Source: Haladaptatiplasma sp964454575
GTDB taxonomy: Archaea > Thermoplasmatota > Thermoplasmata > Halarchaeoplasmatales > Halarchaeoplasmataceae
Assembly: GCA_964454575.1 (NCBI GenBank)
Contig: CAYVTG010000017.1
Coordinates: forward strand, 1 to 31,531
Reading direction: 5' to 3'
DNA length: 31,531 nt
Made by a program: the position numbers and the translations under genes. Shown here in pieces: positions 1 through 6,241 of this stretch; within the stretch, counting starts at the first letter, position 1, and the number at the start of each line of letters is the position of its first letter. The notes under the pieces are model-generated. The model was not told where the DNA came from. It did no database searches and was given only the letters and a program-made list of their open reading frames with translations.

Positions 1-121
1 TTTCAAGTCTGGAAAGTAAAACCCGTAAACTTTCTCTTGTTATATCAGAAATTTCGAAGGCTTCGTCGATGGTGAACGTATCACCCCTTCTGGATAACTC
101 GTCTATCAAGGATTTTCTCAT
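1..121 (-). CDS. AbiEi-like antitoxin, N-terminal part (runs off the window)
   Basis: The first 40 codons are visible, beginning MRKSLIDELSRRGDTFTIDE and continuing into ITRESLRVLLSRLE. This reads like the N-terminal winged-helix domain that opens AbiEi-type antitoxins of type IV toxin-antitoxin systems. The ATG at 121 follows a TATA box centred near 188 and a large nested palindrome in the leader, the layout expected for an autorepressing antitoxin. The rest of the gene, and any AbiEii toxin after it, lies to the left of the window. The family call rests on 40 residues and on the context of two further AbiE loci, so it is moderate. Confidence 0.6.
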   Translation of the reverse strand, partial: MRKSLIDELSRRGDTFTIDEAFEISDITRESLRVLLSRLE

Positions 122-123
122 TT

Positions 124-193
124 ACATACACTATCCTTAACGTTTTTGTTAATTATCGTGTATATGAACAGGAAATGTAATACCTTATAAATA
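124..193 (-). promoter_or_regulatory. AbiE-type promoter with nested palindromic operator
   Basis: On the minus strand a TATA box (TATTTATAAG, 184-193) lies about 67 bp before the ATG at 121, so transcription should start near 163. Downstream of it are two inverted repeats with the same centre (144.5): outer arms ACATACAC (124-131) and GTGTATAT (158-165), inner arms TTAAC (137-141) and GTTAA (148-152). A degraded copy of this block lies at 3704-3770 with both pairs of arms preserved. It is a likely binding site for the antitoxin's winged helix. That is inference; AbiEi autorepression through inverted repeats is known in bacteria. Confidence 0.6.
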
Positions 194-251
194 TTTTCCT
201 GACGTTTTTTCACATCTTTTAGTACGAATCTTTCATCTTCACACAAATTTG

Positions 252-446
252 TCCCATTATCAACTACGGCAGTTATCCCATGAAAAATTATCAACAATGG
301 CCGGCGAATCATATATCAACAACGTCCGGTAACTGCCGAGTTTAATAATCAAAACTGCCGTTCTTAATAACCCAAAACAACCGTTTTCCACAACAAAAAC
401 ATCCGCCGCTAATAATTGAAAACTGCCGTCTTTGGTGATGATCGAA
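252..446. repeat. Degenerate 22-23 bp repeats in the gap between two AbiE loci
   Basis: The 358 bp between the genes ending at 121 and 480 hold no convincing gene. Units beginning AACTGCCG or a close variant start at 331, 353, 376, 398 and 421, spaced 22, 23, 22 and 23 bp. Each is followed by an AT-rich stretch resembling TTTAATAATCAA. A further copy in inverted orientation lies at 252-274. The units are too diverged and too short for a CRISPR array. They may be decayed protein-binding sites or a decayed tandem repeat. Confidence 0.5.
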
Positions 447-479
447 GGTAAAAAAACCCGTGGGTTAACACGATTTACA

Positions 480-1385
480 TCATATATCCTGGATGATTTT
501 TTGGAAAGAAGGATGTAGATCGATTTTTTGGTGTATCGACTCGCTATTTTTAAGAAGGTGGACAGCAAATTTTTCATTCTTCATAGTTTCAGCATGAAAT
601 TTTTCCCAACCATTTTCCAAAGCCTCATCGATCAATTTATATGCGTGATCCCAAGCCACATTCAATTTGTGTGCCAAACCCGGAGTGGTTATAAGGTCGT
701 TCAATGGTCCCGTGTCGGCGTTTGGTCTGGATCCGTCCTTAATCTTTTTTAAATCAACATCCATGAGAATAGTTTCGATGAACAATGAATCCATAAACAG
801 ATCCGGATCAAAGGATTGATTGGATATGGTCCATATATCAAACAGATCCCTTCCATTAACGATGATATCTGACCTGGAAAAAAGGGTACAAAATTTATTG
901 GCATAAAGTTCCTCCCTTCTCGGAGTCAATATCTCGGTGTGCTGTCCACTGAGTGGATGTATGAATTCACATAATTCATCCTTTATCAATATGGGGAATC
1001 TTCGCAGATATCCAGTTTCTACCTTGACCGAGCTGCGGTAACCCATATCGGTTTCATATTTTACCTCTAATCTGCTCAGAGGATATGAAGGTTGTACTTT
1101 TACAGAGTTGTCAGGATAACCTAGGTCTTTAAAAACCCGTTTTATCGTATCATCTATCATATCTCTTTCTTGACCCCAATCGACGCCGTATGGTTCTCTG
1201 TAGTTGAAATCGATATCTACGGACAATCGAGGTATTTCTTTGACCCTAACAAGATTGATGGCAGTACCTCCGTAAAGAGACAATCTTTCCTTTAAAAATT
1301 GTATCTGGCCGACTTTGATGAGGATGTCGGATAGCCGAGATACTTTATCCACAACACTTGCCGAATAACCTGTAAGGTAGTTCAC
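480..1385 (-). CDS. abiEii: AbiEii-type nucleotidyltransferase toxin
   Basis: This 301-residue protein is the toxin half of a type IV toxin-antitoxin pair. The nucleotidyltransferase signature is clear: GGTAINL at residues 39-45, then SVDIDF with Asp57 and Asp59 as the metal-binding pair. AbiEii enzymes are GTP/NTP-dependent nucleotidyltransferases that stop growth; some members modify the tRNA acceptor end. The later part is helical, as in the family, and the length is normal. The start is GTG at 1385. It overlaps the antitoxin stop as GTGA, so the two are translationally coupled. The gene looks intact, with all key residues present. The precise substrate cannot be read from sequence. Confidence 0.85.
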   Translation of the reverse strand: MNYLTGYSASVVDKVSRLSDILIKVGQIQFLKERLSLYGGTAINLVRVKEIPRLSVDIDFNYREPYGVDWGQERDMIDDTIKRVFKDLGYPDNSVKVQPSYPLSRLEVKYETDMGYRSSVKVETGYLRRFPILIKDELCEFIHPLSGQHTEILTPRREELYANKFCTLFSRSDIIVNGRDLFDIWTISNQSFDPDLFMDSLFIETILMDVDLKKIKDGSRPNADTGPLNDLITTPGLAHKLNVAWDHAYKLIDEALENGWEKFHAETMKNEKFAVHLLKNSESIHQKIDLHPSFQKIIQDI

Positions 1386-2194
1386 CGTATCCCTTCCAGC
1401 AAGGATTCAAAATCTTTCGGAACATATAGGTTCCAGTGATCAATATATTTTGAAGGTTTATTTTGTAAAAGATAACGTTTGTTTTTATTGATCCGATCTT
1501 TGATGGGTGCCAGATCTTCCTCGGAAATATGTCCGTAATAAAGGGAATCATCGATAAGTAATGAAAGGATGTAACCAACTGCTCGATTGAGGATATCTTT
1601 ATCGTAAACATCCAGAATATTGATAACACCTCCGATATCGACACCGCCCAAACCTTGTAAACTTTTGATGACTTCCTCGTAACCGCCGCACAACTCAAAT
1701 CTATCGATACAATCTACCAATGTACGGGACGGAGATGAAAGAGGGATAGTGTTACCTTTTCTTGTCATACGGTTGACCTCCGTTTCAACGTCGTCCACTT
1801 GTCTTGTTACAGGTACATATTTTAAATCTTCAAAAACAAAGGGTTGAAAATAAGAATTCCTGGTCACCGCAACATGAACGGAATTGAATTCTGAGTAAGC
1901 GGTCCCATAAAGTTCCAACGCAGTATGGAACCCCAGGTAATAATCTGACTTGATCTTGGATGCGACGAGGTAGCGATCCGTTTCTTTTTCATACGGGTCG
2001 AAAACGTTTTTCGCAGCGTACATACCTTGCCTGATCCTCACCAGTTTTCCCTGGGAAAGAAGGCGCGTAATAAACTTGGTATAGAGGTACTTGTAATTCA
2101 CATCTAATCTTTCATGAGCAAACTCTTTTAGGTCGGAAACATCCAGAACTCCTCTTTCCATCGAATACTTGTACAATTCTTGGGTGATCTTCAT
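1382..2194 (-). CDS. abiEi: AbiEi-type antitoxin / autorepressor
   Basis: This 270-residue protein is the antitoxin upstream of the AbiEii toxin. Its N-terminus (about residues 1-80) is winged-helix-like and ends in a basic wing (KLVRIRQGMYAAK). The middle, with YLVASKIKSDYYLGFHTALELYG and SRTLVDCIDR, is the AbiEi C-terminal domain pattern. I chose ATG 2194 over the more upstream in-frame ATG at 2227. It has an AGGGG ribosome site about 8 bases ahead, and the TATA box near 2247 would start transcription downstream of 2227. The antitoxin acts by repressing the operon and countering the toxin without forming a stable complex, as known for type IV systems. Confidence 0.8.
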   Translation of the reverse strand: MKITQELYKYSMERGVLDVSDLKEFAHERLDVNYKYLYTKFITRLLSQGKLVRIRQGMYAAKNVFDPYEKETDRYLVASKIKSDYYLGFHTALELYGTAYSEFNSVHVAVTRNSYFQPFVFEDLKYVPVTRQVDDVETEVNRMTRKGNTIPLSSPSRTLVDCIDRFELCGGYEEVIKSLQGLGGVDIGGVINILDVYDKDILNRAVGYILSLLIDDSLYYGHISEEDLAPIKDRINKNKRYLLQNKPSKYIDHWNLYVPKDFESLLEGIR

Positions 2195-2240
2195 CCATAT
2201 ACCCCTATTTACATTTCGCATTAGCAATATGCCCTATAAT

Positions 2241-2262
2241 GGTATATAATCGTTGCGGTTAT
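2241..2262 (-). promoter_or_regulatory. Promoter and palindrome of the intact abiE operon
   Basis: On the minus strand, GATTATATACC (2241-2251) is a good TATA box 53 bp before ATG 2194. It is overlapped on its upstream side by an imperfect palindrome: ATAATCG (2246-2252), spacer TTG, CGGTTAT (2256-2262), matching in 6 of 7 arm positions. A repressor bound here would block TBP and TFB. The sequence is unlike the operator at 124-165, so the two AbiE loci probably do not cross-regulate. Confidence 0.45.
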
Positions 2263-2307
2263 TGAACAAAACTCTTTTACATTTTCACTTGAATAACTCT
2301 TAAAATT

Positions 2308-2370
2308 CCACATACCCCACTCTATCCCACAAGTCCTATCCTCACAGCCATCTTAAGCTCGGTCCAAACC
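2308..2370. repeat. Dispersed ~60 bp repeat, copy 1
   Basis: This is the most diverged copy of a sequence also found at 9146-9206 and 10685-10745. It shares the blocks CTATCCCA, GTCCTAT, CAGCCAT and AAGCTCGGTCCAAACC and carries 2-3 extra bases in the middle. It lies about 115 bp upstream of the abiE operon start. The rest of the 255-bp gap (2195-2449) holds only the abiE promoter. Confidence 0.7.
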
Positions 2371-2449
2371 CGCAGTAACTTAGAGCATTTAGCCCGTCGA
2401 ACACAACAGTACCAACCCACCCTATAATAAATAAGTTTCACTCACAAAC

Positions 2450-2662
2450 CTACACCGTTGTAGTTGGTAATTCGACTTTCATGTTCAAAAGTTCTTCAAC
2501 AGAGAATCGGTCCTTAATATTAAGTATCTCTATACCAACAACCCTGCCGTTTTTGTCATAATCTAAGACTACCTCAGCAGAAACTTCTTTACTCTCTACG
2601 ATCTCTTCCTCGGACAATCTGAAGTAGAGCGCGTTGCTTTCCATATCCACTTTTACTCTCAT
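2450..2662 (-). CDS. DUF2283 family small protein
   Basis: This 70-residue protein matches the DUF2283 pattern: a short beta hairpin (VKVDMESNALYFRL), an acidic segment (EEEIVESKEV), then VVLDYDKNGRVVGIEILN. The family is widespread in archaea and bacteria, often beside toxin genes. Its biochemical role is not established, and an antitoxin-like role is only suggested by context. A GGAGAT ribosome site stands 6 bases before the ATG. The first 35 bp of this gene are duplicated at 4093-4127, where the copy is fused to other fragments, showing recombination within the island. No toxin partner is directly adjacent. Confidence 0.8.
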   Translation of the reverse strand: MRVKVDMESNALYFRLSEEEIVESKEVSAEVVLDYDKNGRVVGIEILNIKDRFSVEELLNMKVELPTTTV

Positions 2663-2793
2663 TTTTAGATCTCCATTCTTAGACGTTGATCATAATGCAT
2701 AGTATGTTAATAACTAGACAGGCAGGGGGATATACCTGTTAGCGGTGATCTTCACCGTCTGCCAGTTTCACTACCTATTTCTACAAAAGATAA

Positions 2794-2910
2794 TCAATAT
2801 TTCGCAAGCTCTTTGTATATATCCTTGTTCTTCTTCAAGGTTTTCTTGATCGCCCTTTTCCAACTGGGGCTTATGTCTCTGTCCTTTTTATCCTTCATAT
2901 CGATTACCAT
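2794..2910 (-). CDS. Small basic protein next to doc, 38 aa
   Basis: A 38-codon frame starts at ATG 2910 (or the internal ATG 2898) and ends at 2794. It carries SPSWKRAIKKTLKKNKDIYK and ends ELAKY. It is highly lysine-rich and probably helical. It lies 22 bp downstream of doc in the same direction, so it could be a third member of that operon, but no strong ribosome site is visible. I do not recognise the family. It may be a short regulator or a remnant of a longer protein. The rest of the gap (2663-2793) shows only the DUF2283 leader. Confidence 0.4.
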   Translation of the reverse strand: MVIDMKDKKDRDISPSWKRAIKKTLKKNKDIYKELAKY

Positions 2911-2932
2911 ATTTATCTACGTTTGTTCCCCC

Positions 2933-3328
2933 CTATAAAGTTTTCTTAGTTCGTTTTTCAAGCCAATATTTTATTTCCTGGGCACTTTTATCACCCCTTG
3001 CCACAGCAAGACAGAACTCAATACTCTCCCCTTTATTTATTTCCAATTCGTACCCATTTTCTATTAAAAAAGCATCTGCAGCAGCCAGTCCTGTTCTTTT
3101 ATTACCGTCAAAAAAAGGATGTTGGGTAACTATCGAGTGAAGAATGATAGCCGAGGCCATAAAGATATTTTCTTCATTTGCCATCTCAAAATTTTCTTCC
3201 AGATAAAGTGATAGATGTTCTAATGTTGCCTCAAATAATACTCCGTCCAATCCACCACTCTCAAGTATTATCTCTTCGTGAAGCTCGATAAGAACATCAA
3301 CTGATATATACTCTACTTTTGGATTCAT
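2933..3328 (-). CDS. doc: Doc-type (Fic fold) toxin
   Basis: This protein of 131 residues (135 if the TTG at 3340 is used) is a death-on-curing toxin. It carries the full Fic-family signature HPFFDGNKRTG at residues 70-80, followed by AADAFLIENGY. Bacteriophage P1 Doc is a kinase that phosphorylates and inactivates elongation factor Tu; Doc-type proteins have the shortened Fic motif HxFx(D/N)xNKR, seen here. The length fits the Doc subfamily rather than full Fic AMP-transferases. The AbrB-like gene upstream on the same strand takes the place of the usual Phd antitoxin. The active site looks complete, so the toxin is probably functional. Confidence 0.85.
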   Translation of the reverse strand: MNPKVEYISVDVLIELHEEIILESGGLDGVLFEATLEHLSLYLEENFEMANEENIFMASAIILHSIVTQHPFFDGNKRTGLAAADAFLIENGYELEINKGESIEFCLAVARGDKSAQEIKYWLEKRTKKTL

Positions 3329-3397
3329 TTTTTCAACCAATCAAATCGAGTTTATCTCTTCAAGATAACTCTTCCGTAATCTCTGTTCCCCTTATCT

Positions 3398-3646
3398 TTA
3401 CTCATGTATGATGCCCTCGATATCTTCTGTTTTTAGATCTAATTCGTTCGCTCTGTTTCGTAGTGGTTCAACTATCTGATCAAAGGTCTTTTCCAAAGCA
3501 TCTTTATCGATTTTCTTTAGAATGACCACGTCTTCCTTCCCAAACACTAAAAATTCGTCCGATTCTTCTAGGTGTGCATCTTTTCGTATCTCAGCTGGGA
3601 TGACTATCTGGCCTTTTTTTGATAATTTGGCGACCTTTACTTCCAT
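3398..3646 (-). CDS. AbrB/MazE-type DNA-binding protein, probable antitoxin of Doc
   Basis: This 82-residue protein has an N-terminal swapped-hairpin domain (about residues 1-47) with the AbrB/SpoVT signature KLSKKGQIVIPAEIRKDAHL and then DEFLVFG. It is followed by an acidic helical tail typical of antitoxins that grip a toxin. It lies about 70 bp upstream of doc on the same strand, so the two are likely co-transcribed. The N-terminal domain should bind a palindromic operator as a dimer. The upstream DNA (3647-3770) carries a stray copy of an AbiE promoter, so the present promoter of this gene is uncertain. Confidence 0.8.
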   Translation of the reverse strand: MEVKVAKLSKKGQIVIPAEIRKDAHLEESDEFLVFGKEDVVILKKIDKDALEKTFDQIVEPLRNRANELDLKTEDIEGIIHE

Positions 3647-3703
3647 AGTAGGAATATTCTTACATTTCCTACTAATGCTTTACGGTAAAAACTATAGCAA
3701 GTT

Positions 3704-3770
3704 TTTCTCATTTACATACACCAAACTTAACATTTTCGTTAACTATCGTGTACATGCTTAGGAAATTTTA
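3704..3770 (-). repeat. Duplicated AbiE promoter/operator fragment
   Basis: Bases 3711-3770 match 121-180 at 48 of 60 positions, and the match continues as TTTCTCA just inside the start codon. Both nested palindromes are retained: TTAAC/GTTAA (3727-3731, 3738-3742) and ACATACAC/GTGTACAT (3714-3721, 3748-3755), sharing the centre 3734.5. The start codon of the lost gene survives as ATGAGAAAA at 3711 on the minus strand, but its frame does not continue as an AbiEi protein. The fragment now separates a truncated gene (ending at 3758) from the AbrB-doc operon. Confidence 0.75.
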
Positions 3771-4099
3771 TCGATAGCTGCCGTACTTATTCCTATCTCC
3801 TCGGACATCTCTCTTTTTGATATGTAAGGATTTTCGTTAACTAGTTCAAGGATCTTTATCTGGTTTTCACCCAACTTTTCACCCAACTTTTCACCCAACT
3901 TTTCACCCAACCTCTCACCCAACCTTTCTACCAACCTTTCTACCAACCTTTCTACCAACCTTTCACCCAACTTTTCTACCAACCTTTCTACCAACCTTTC
4001 ACCCAACTCGCTCTGTTCGGTCCTCCTGTAAAACACCGTTAAAAAGCCAGTTTTGAATGCTACATCGACATTATTAGTTTCACATTCTTCATAGCGCAT
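3758..4099 (-). pseudogene. C-terminal remnant of an AlbA_2/Schlafen-type DNA-binding protein
   Basis: The 113-residue frame resembles the tail of archaeal AlbA_2-domain 'putative transcriptional regulator' proteins. It has a final strand (FKTGFLTVFYRR), a low-complexity linker of about twelve four-residue units such as GEKL and VERL, then the start of a winged helix (QIKILELVNENPYISKREMSEEIGIST). The family normally has several hundred N-terminal residues (AlbA_2 and ATPase-like domains), and these are missing. The winged helix also stops after its recognition helix, where the sequence runs into the duplicated AbiE promoter. On the upstream side the frame begins inside a DUF2283 fragment. 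Both ends are therefore recombination junctions and the gene is dead. Confidence 0.75.
3865..4008. repeat. 12-bp tandem repeat inside the AlbA_2-type remnant
   Basis: About twelve in-frame 12-bp units of the type CACCCAACTTTT or TACCAACCTTTC encode GEKL and VERL repeats on the minus strand. Copies of the two variants are interleaved, which suggests expansion by slippage or unequal exchange. The array has no spacers and is coding, so it is not a CRISPR. Confidence 0.85.
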
Positions 4100-4127
4100 T
4101 GCTTTCCATATCCACTTTTACTCTCAT
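4089..4127 (-). pseudogene. DUF2283 start fragment, duplicated
   Basis: Bases 4093-4127 equal 2628-2662, the start of the DUF2283 gene, at 34 of 35 positions. The frame reads MRVKVDMESNAL and then stops. On the upstream side the match ends exactly at the start codon, so the ribosome site of the parent gene is not included. On the other side it joins the AlbA_2-type remnant. Confidence 0.85.
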
Positions 4128-4128
4128 C

Positions 4129-4221
4129 ATCCGACCTCAATTCTTTAACCCTCTCCAATATCTTATCACTCATTTTGACCAGCGAACTTGCTTTATCGGG
4201 GTCTGGTCTTACATTTCTCAT
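4129..4221 (-). pseudogene. Truncated HEPN-like partner of the upstream nucleotidyltransferase
   Basis: An ATG at 4221 overlaps the stop of the upstream nucleotidyltransferase as ATGA. It opens a frame reading MRNVRPDPDKASSLVKMSDK followed by ILERVKELRSD. Small HEPN-domain toxins encoded right after wHTH-nucleotidyltransferases start in this way, so I infer a HEPN toxin. After about 31 codons the sequence changes to the duplicated DUF2283 start and the HEPN active site is absent. The toxin half of this pair has therefore been lost. Confidence 0.6.
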
Positions 4222-4754
4222 TTCAATACCTCAATATATCCGTACACGACGATTCCATTTGTAATGTTGTTGACCAATTCTTTAGGATATTCTTTTAAAC
4301 TTTCCTTAAAGTGAAGCTGAATTTTCCTGTTAAATATTTCCTCATATTCTGATATCTTTATCTTCCCACAGTTAGCTTGAACATAGATGTCTATATCACT
4401 ACCTTCGGTATCCTCTCCGTAGGCTGCGGAGCCGAACAAAACTATGGCATCCGGATTACAATTTTCTTCGATAAACTCGATCAAACCACTAGAGGCCAAT
4501 CGATACTGAACATCTAATTTTTTGTAAAGTTTAAATGTATCATTTTCAATTCGTTTATAGATAGGATAAGTGCGTTCACCACGCTCCAAATTTTCAACTT
4601 CAATTATCCCCGATCTTTCGAGATATTCAAGATGATTTTTCACGGATGTGTGAGATAGTCCGGCTTTCTCCGATATCTCCCTCAAATAATGATCCTGGGC
4701 GGGTTCATCGAAGAAGACTTGAGCCACCTTCCAAGTACTACAATTTTGTAACAT
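4218..4754 (-). CDS. Winged-helix nucleotidyltransferase (MNT-type antitoxin)
   Basis: This 178-residue protein has an N-terminal winged helix (about residues 8-65, with LREISEKAGLSHTSVKNHLE) and a minimal nucleotidyltransferase domain with the GSx10DxD motif complete (Gly108-Ser109, Asp120, Asp122). In HEPN-MNT modules the nucleotidyltransferase neutralises the HEPN RNase by adenylylating it; the added winged helix suggests it also represses its own operon. The HEPN gene that should follow is cut to about 31 codons, so this is an antitoxin without a working toxin. The coding sequence itself looks intact. Confidence 0.8.
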   Translation of the reverse strand: MLQNCSTWKVAQVFFDEPAQDHYLREISEKAGLSHTSVKNHLEYLERSGIIEVENLERGERTYPIYKRIENDTFKLYKKLDVQYRLASSGLIEFIEENCNPDAIVLFGSAAYGEDTEGSDIDIYVQANCGKIKISEYEEIFNRKIQLHFKESLKEYPKELVNNITNGIVVYGYIEVLK

Positions 4755-4793
4755 CTGTGATAACTATGTAATATCTGCTACATAAATGTAACG
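4747..4793 (-). promoter_or_regulatory. Candidate operator of the wHTH-nucleotidyltransferase
   Basis: Just upstream of ATG 4754 is the inverted repeat TACAT-AA-ATGTA (4779-4790). Related half-sites occur as TGTAAC (4747-4752 and 4788-4793) and ATGTAA near 4766-4771. The repetition of TGTAA in both orientations over 47 bp suggests cooperative binding by the encoded winged helix. No clear TATA box stands out. The remaining 230 bp up to 5029 show no gene or recognisable element. Confidence 0.35.
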
Positions 4794-5029
4794 GTTAGGG
4801 CAAACTATCTGTATACGTTTTCTTACCTAGTGGTCTACTTAATCACTTAATTTTCTATCGATTGAAGGAATATTTATTGCTTCATAATTGGAATTTTCAT
4901 TCCCACGCTTAACGGAAAAAGGACGGCAGATGAGAAATTCAATAGTTTTGAAATAAATTACTAACATACAAAACCTTTCAGGGTACGAAGGTGGGTCGGC
5001 ATAACAAAAATCAGATAATCTTCATACTT

Positions 5030-5365
5030 CTACCACGGAATATACTGGACAGTATTCTCAATATCTTTCGGTCCCAGGGTATCTAAAACCTTCATAGTTT
5101 CTCTCAACAACTCTTTTATGGACATTCTTTTAGTTATAACTATAACGCCTGGATGATCTATACTCTTAGCCAATCTAGGAAAATCTTTTTGGTCCGCGGT
5201 TAAAACAACCCTTCCATCTTCTTTAGCATGATCTAAAATATCTTTATCCGGAGAGCCCATCAATCCAGTTTCATTTACAGATTTTATATCGATATGCCAT
5301 ATCTTAAGTCGGTTGATCACGTCTTTTGGAATATGCTCATCTGCTAATATCTTTATATCAGACAT
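5030..5365 (-). CDS. DUF5615 PIN-like toxin
   Basis: This 111-residue protein is a DUF5615 family PIN-like protein. Its landmarks are LADEHIP at residues 7-13 (the first acidic cluster, D9 and E10), SPDKDILDHAKEDGRVVLTAD in the middle, and D-F further on, with GVIVI in a later strand. The acidic residues match the metal-binding set of PIN RNases. Such genes lie after DUF433 genes, and the pair is predicted to be a VapBC-like toxin-antitoxin module. The DUF433 gene ends about 21 bp upstream on the same strand, giving the standard order. The gene is complete and has no obvious defects. RNA target unknown. Confidence 0.8.
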   Translation of the reverse strand: MSDIKILADEHIPKDVINRLKIWHIDIKSVNETGLMGSPDKDILDHAKEDGRVVLTADQKDFPRLAKSIDHPGVIVITKRMSIKELLRETMKVLDTLGPKDIENTVQYIPW

Positions 5366-5386
5366 TATAACACATTTTCCAAAAAG

Positions 5387-5635
5387 TCAAGCAATCGCTT
5401 TTCGTGAATCCCTGATCTCATCTCTTATCTGTTCTGTATTCCTGTAATAATATCTTAAAGCATCCATGACCTGTTCCATATCAAGACTATACTGTTCAGC
5501 TATCTTTTCAAGGGTCCACCCCAATTCTTGATAGCTCTCGACAACATCCATAACTCTAACTCTAGTCCCAGCTATCCTTGGGCTTCCGCTGACTGTGCCC
5601 TCCGTGCTAACGATACCATGCGGTTCTTCATCCAT
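5387..5635 (-). CDS. DUF433 family antitoxin
   Basis: This 82-residue protein shows the DUF433 pattern SGSPRIAGTRVRVMDVVESY, then GWTLEKIAEQYSLDMEQVMDALRYYY. It is a small helical DNA-binding-like fold found beside DUF5615 toxins. It should bind the toxin and repress the pair. I chose ATG 5635, which has GGGGAA 9 bases ahead, over the TTG three codons earlier. The toxin gene follows closely, so the two form one unit. A second DUF433 gene at 6242-6487 is clearly different in sequence and is not a recent duplicate. Confidence 0.8.
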   Translation of the reverse strand: MDEEPHGIVSTEGTVSGSPRIAGTRVRVMDVVESYQELGWTLEKIAEQYSLDMEQVMDALRYYYRNTEQIRDEIRDSRKAIA

Positions 5636-5703
5636 GTTATTCAATTCCCCTTTATAATTTAAATAATTTTCCTATTTGATTCAATGATCCACTTTACAAG
5701 ATT

Positions 5704-5781
5704 TCAGTTCAATTCCTTCAACCTATCTATCTTTGCAAAGGCAGATGAAATATCAGAGTCTAAAACAACTAAATCAGCCAA
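5704..5781 (-). pseudogene. Truncated PIN-domain toxin, 25 codons
   Basis: Directly after the UPF0175 gene, and overlapping its stop, a frame opens at TTG 5781. It reads ADLVVLDSDISSAFAKIDRL and ends KELN and a stop at 5704. The first strand with its catalytic Asp (VVLDSD) and the following SSAFAKIDRL match the N-terminus of the DUF3368-type PIN toxins that normally pair with UPF0175. The family has about 150 residues; the rest is absent. The following bases up to 5636 show no continuation in another frame that I can recognise. Confidence 0.65.
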
Positions 5782-6088
5782 GGATGTATTCAACCCCTTC
5801 TTCTAACTCTCTTTCTAAAGGTGATTCAACCTTGATTTTAAGGCCCCTGTATTTCAAGATGGTCTTCATCCCCTCTAATGATACTCCGGCTATCTCAGCT
5901 GCTCTGCTTAAAGATATTTTATTAGATTTGTATAACTCTATCGCTACCTCAGTCCTTAGTTCCGGTCTGACCTCTAATAATGTCCTGAAAGACTCTCCCT
6001 GAAGGTTTTCTTTATATTTGTAATACCCTGCTCGGATAAGACTATCCATCCCCTCTTTGATAACTTCGCTTTCAGTCATTCTGTTCAT
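5774..6088 (-). CDS. UPF0175 family antitoxin, now without a toxin
   Basis: This 104-residue protein matches UPF0175: EVAIELYKSNKISLSRAAEIAGVSLEGMKTILKYRGL is the conserved helix-turn-helix core (about residues 46-84). The first part holds ESEVIKEGMDSLIR. UPF0175 proteins are antitoxins paired with PIN-like toxins. The toxin gene that should follow is cut to 25 codons (5704-5781), so this is an orphan. It may persist because it still blocks related toxins or acts as a regulator, but that is speculation. The start ATG 6088 is supported by GAG just before it; ATG 6079 is also possible. Confidence 0.8.
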   Translation of the reverse strand: MNRMTESEVIKEGMDSLIRAGYYKYKENLQGESFRTLLEVRPELRTEVAIELYKSNKISLSRAAEIAGVSLEGMKTILKYRGLKIKVESPLERELEEGVEYILG

Positions 6089-6241
6089 CTCAATCTATTA
6101 TAGGTAAATCATTACTAAATATCTTTTGCATATGTCCTAGTAGCTTTATGCCCATTCTGAATCAGGTGATCGGACATCGATTTGGTATACACTTTTTAGC
6201 AATTCCTAAACGTCAAACTACTAATTTTTCGTCGTCCATCT

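Noticed and set aside
260..577. A 105-codon minus-strand frame
   Set aside because: It overlaps the end of the AbiEii gene in another frame, runs through the degenerate repeats and has no family resemblance.
3347..3403. A 17-codon frame overlapping the AbrB stop
   Set aside because: Too short, with no ribosome site of note and no recognisable sequence.
3865..4008. CRISPR-like array of short repeats
   Set aside because: Units are 12 bp with no spacers and stay in frame within a coding remnant; it is a low-complexity protein repeat.
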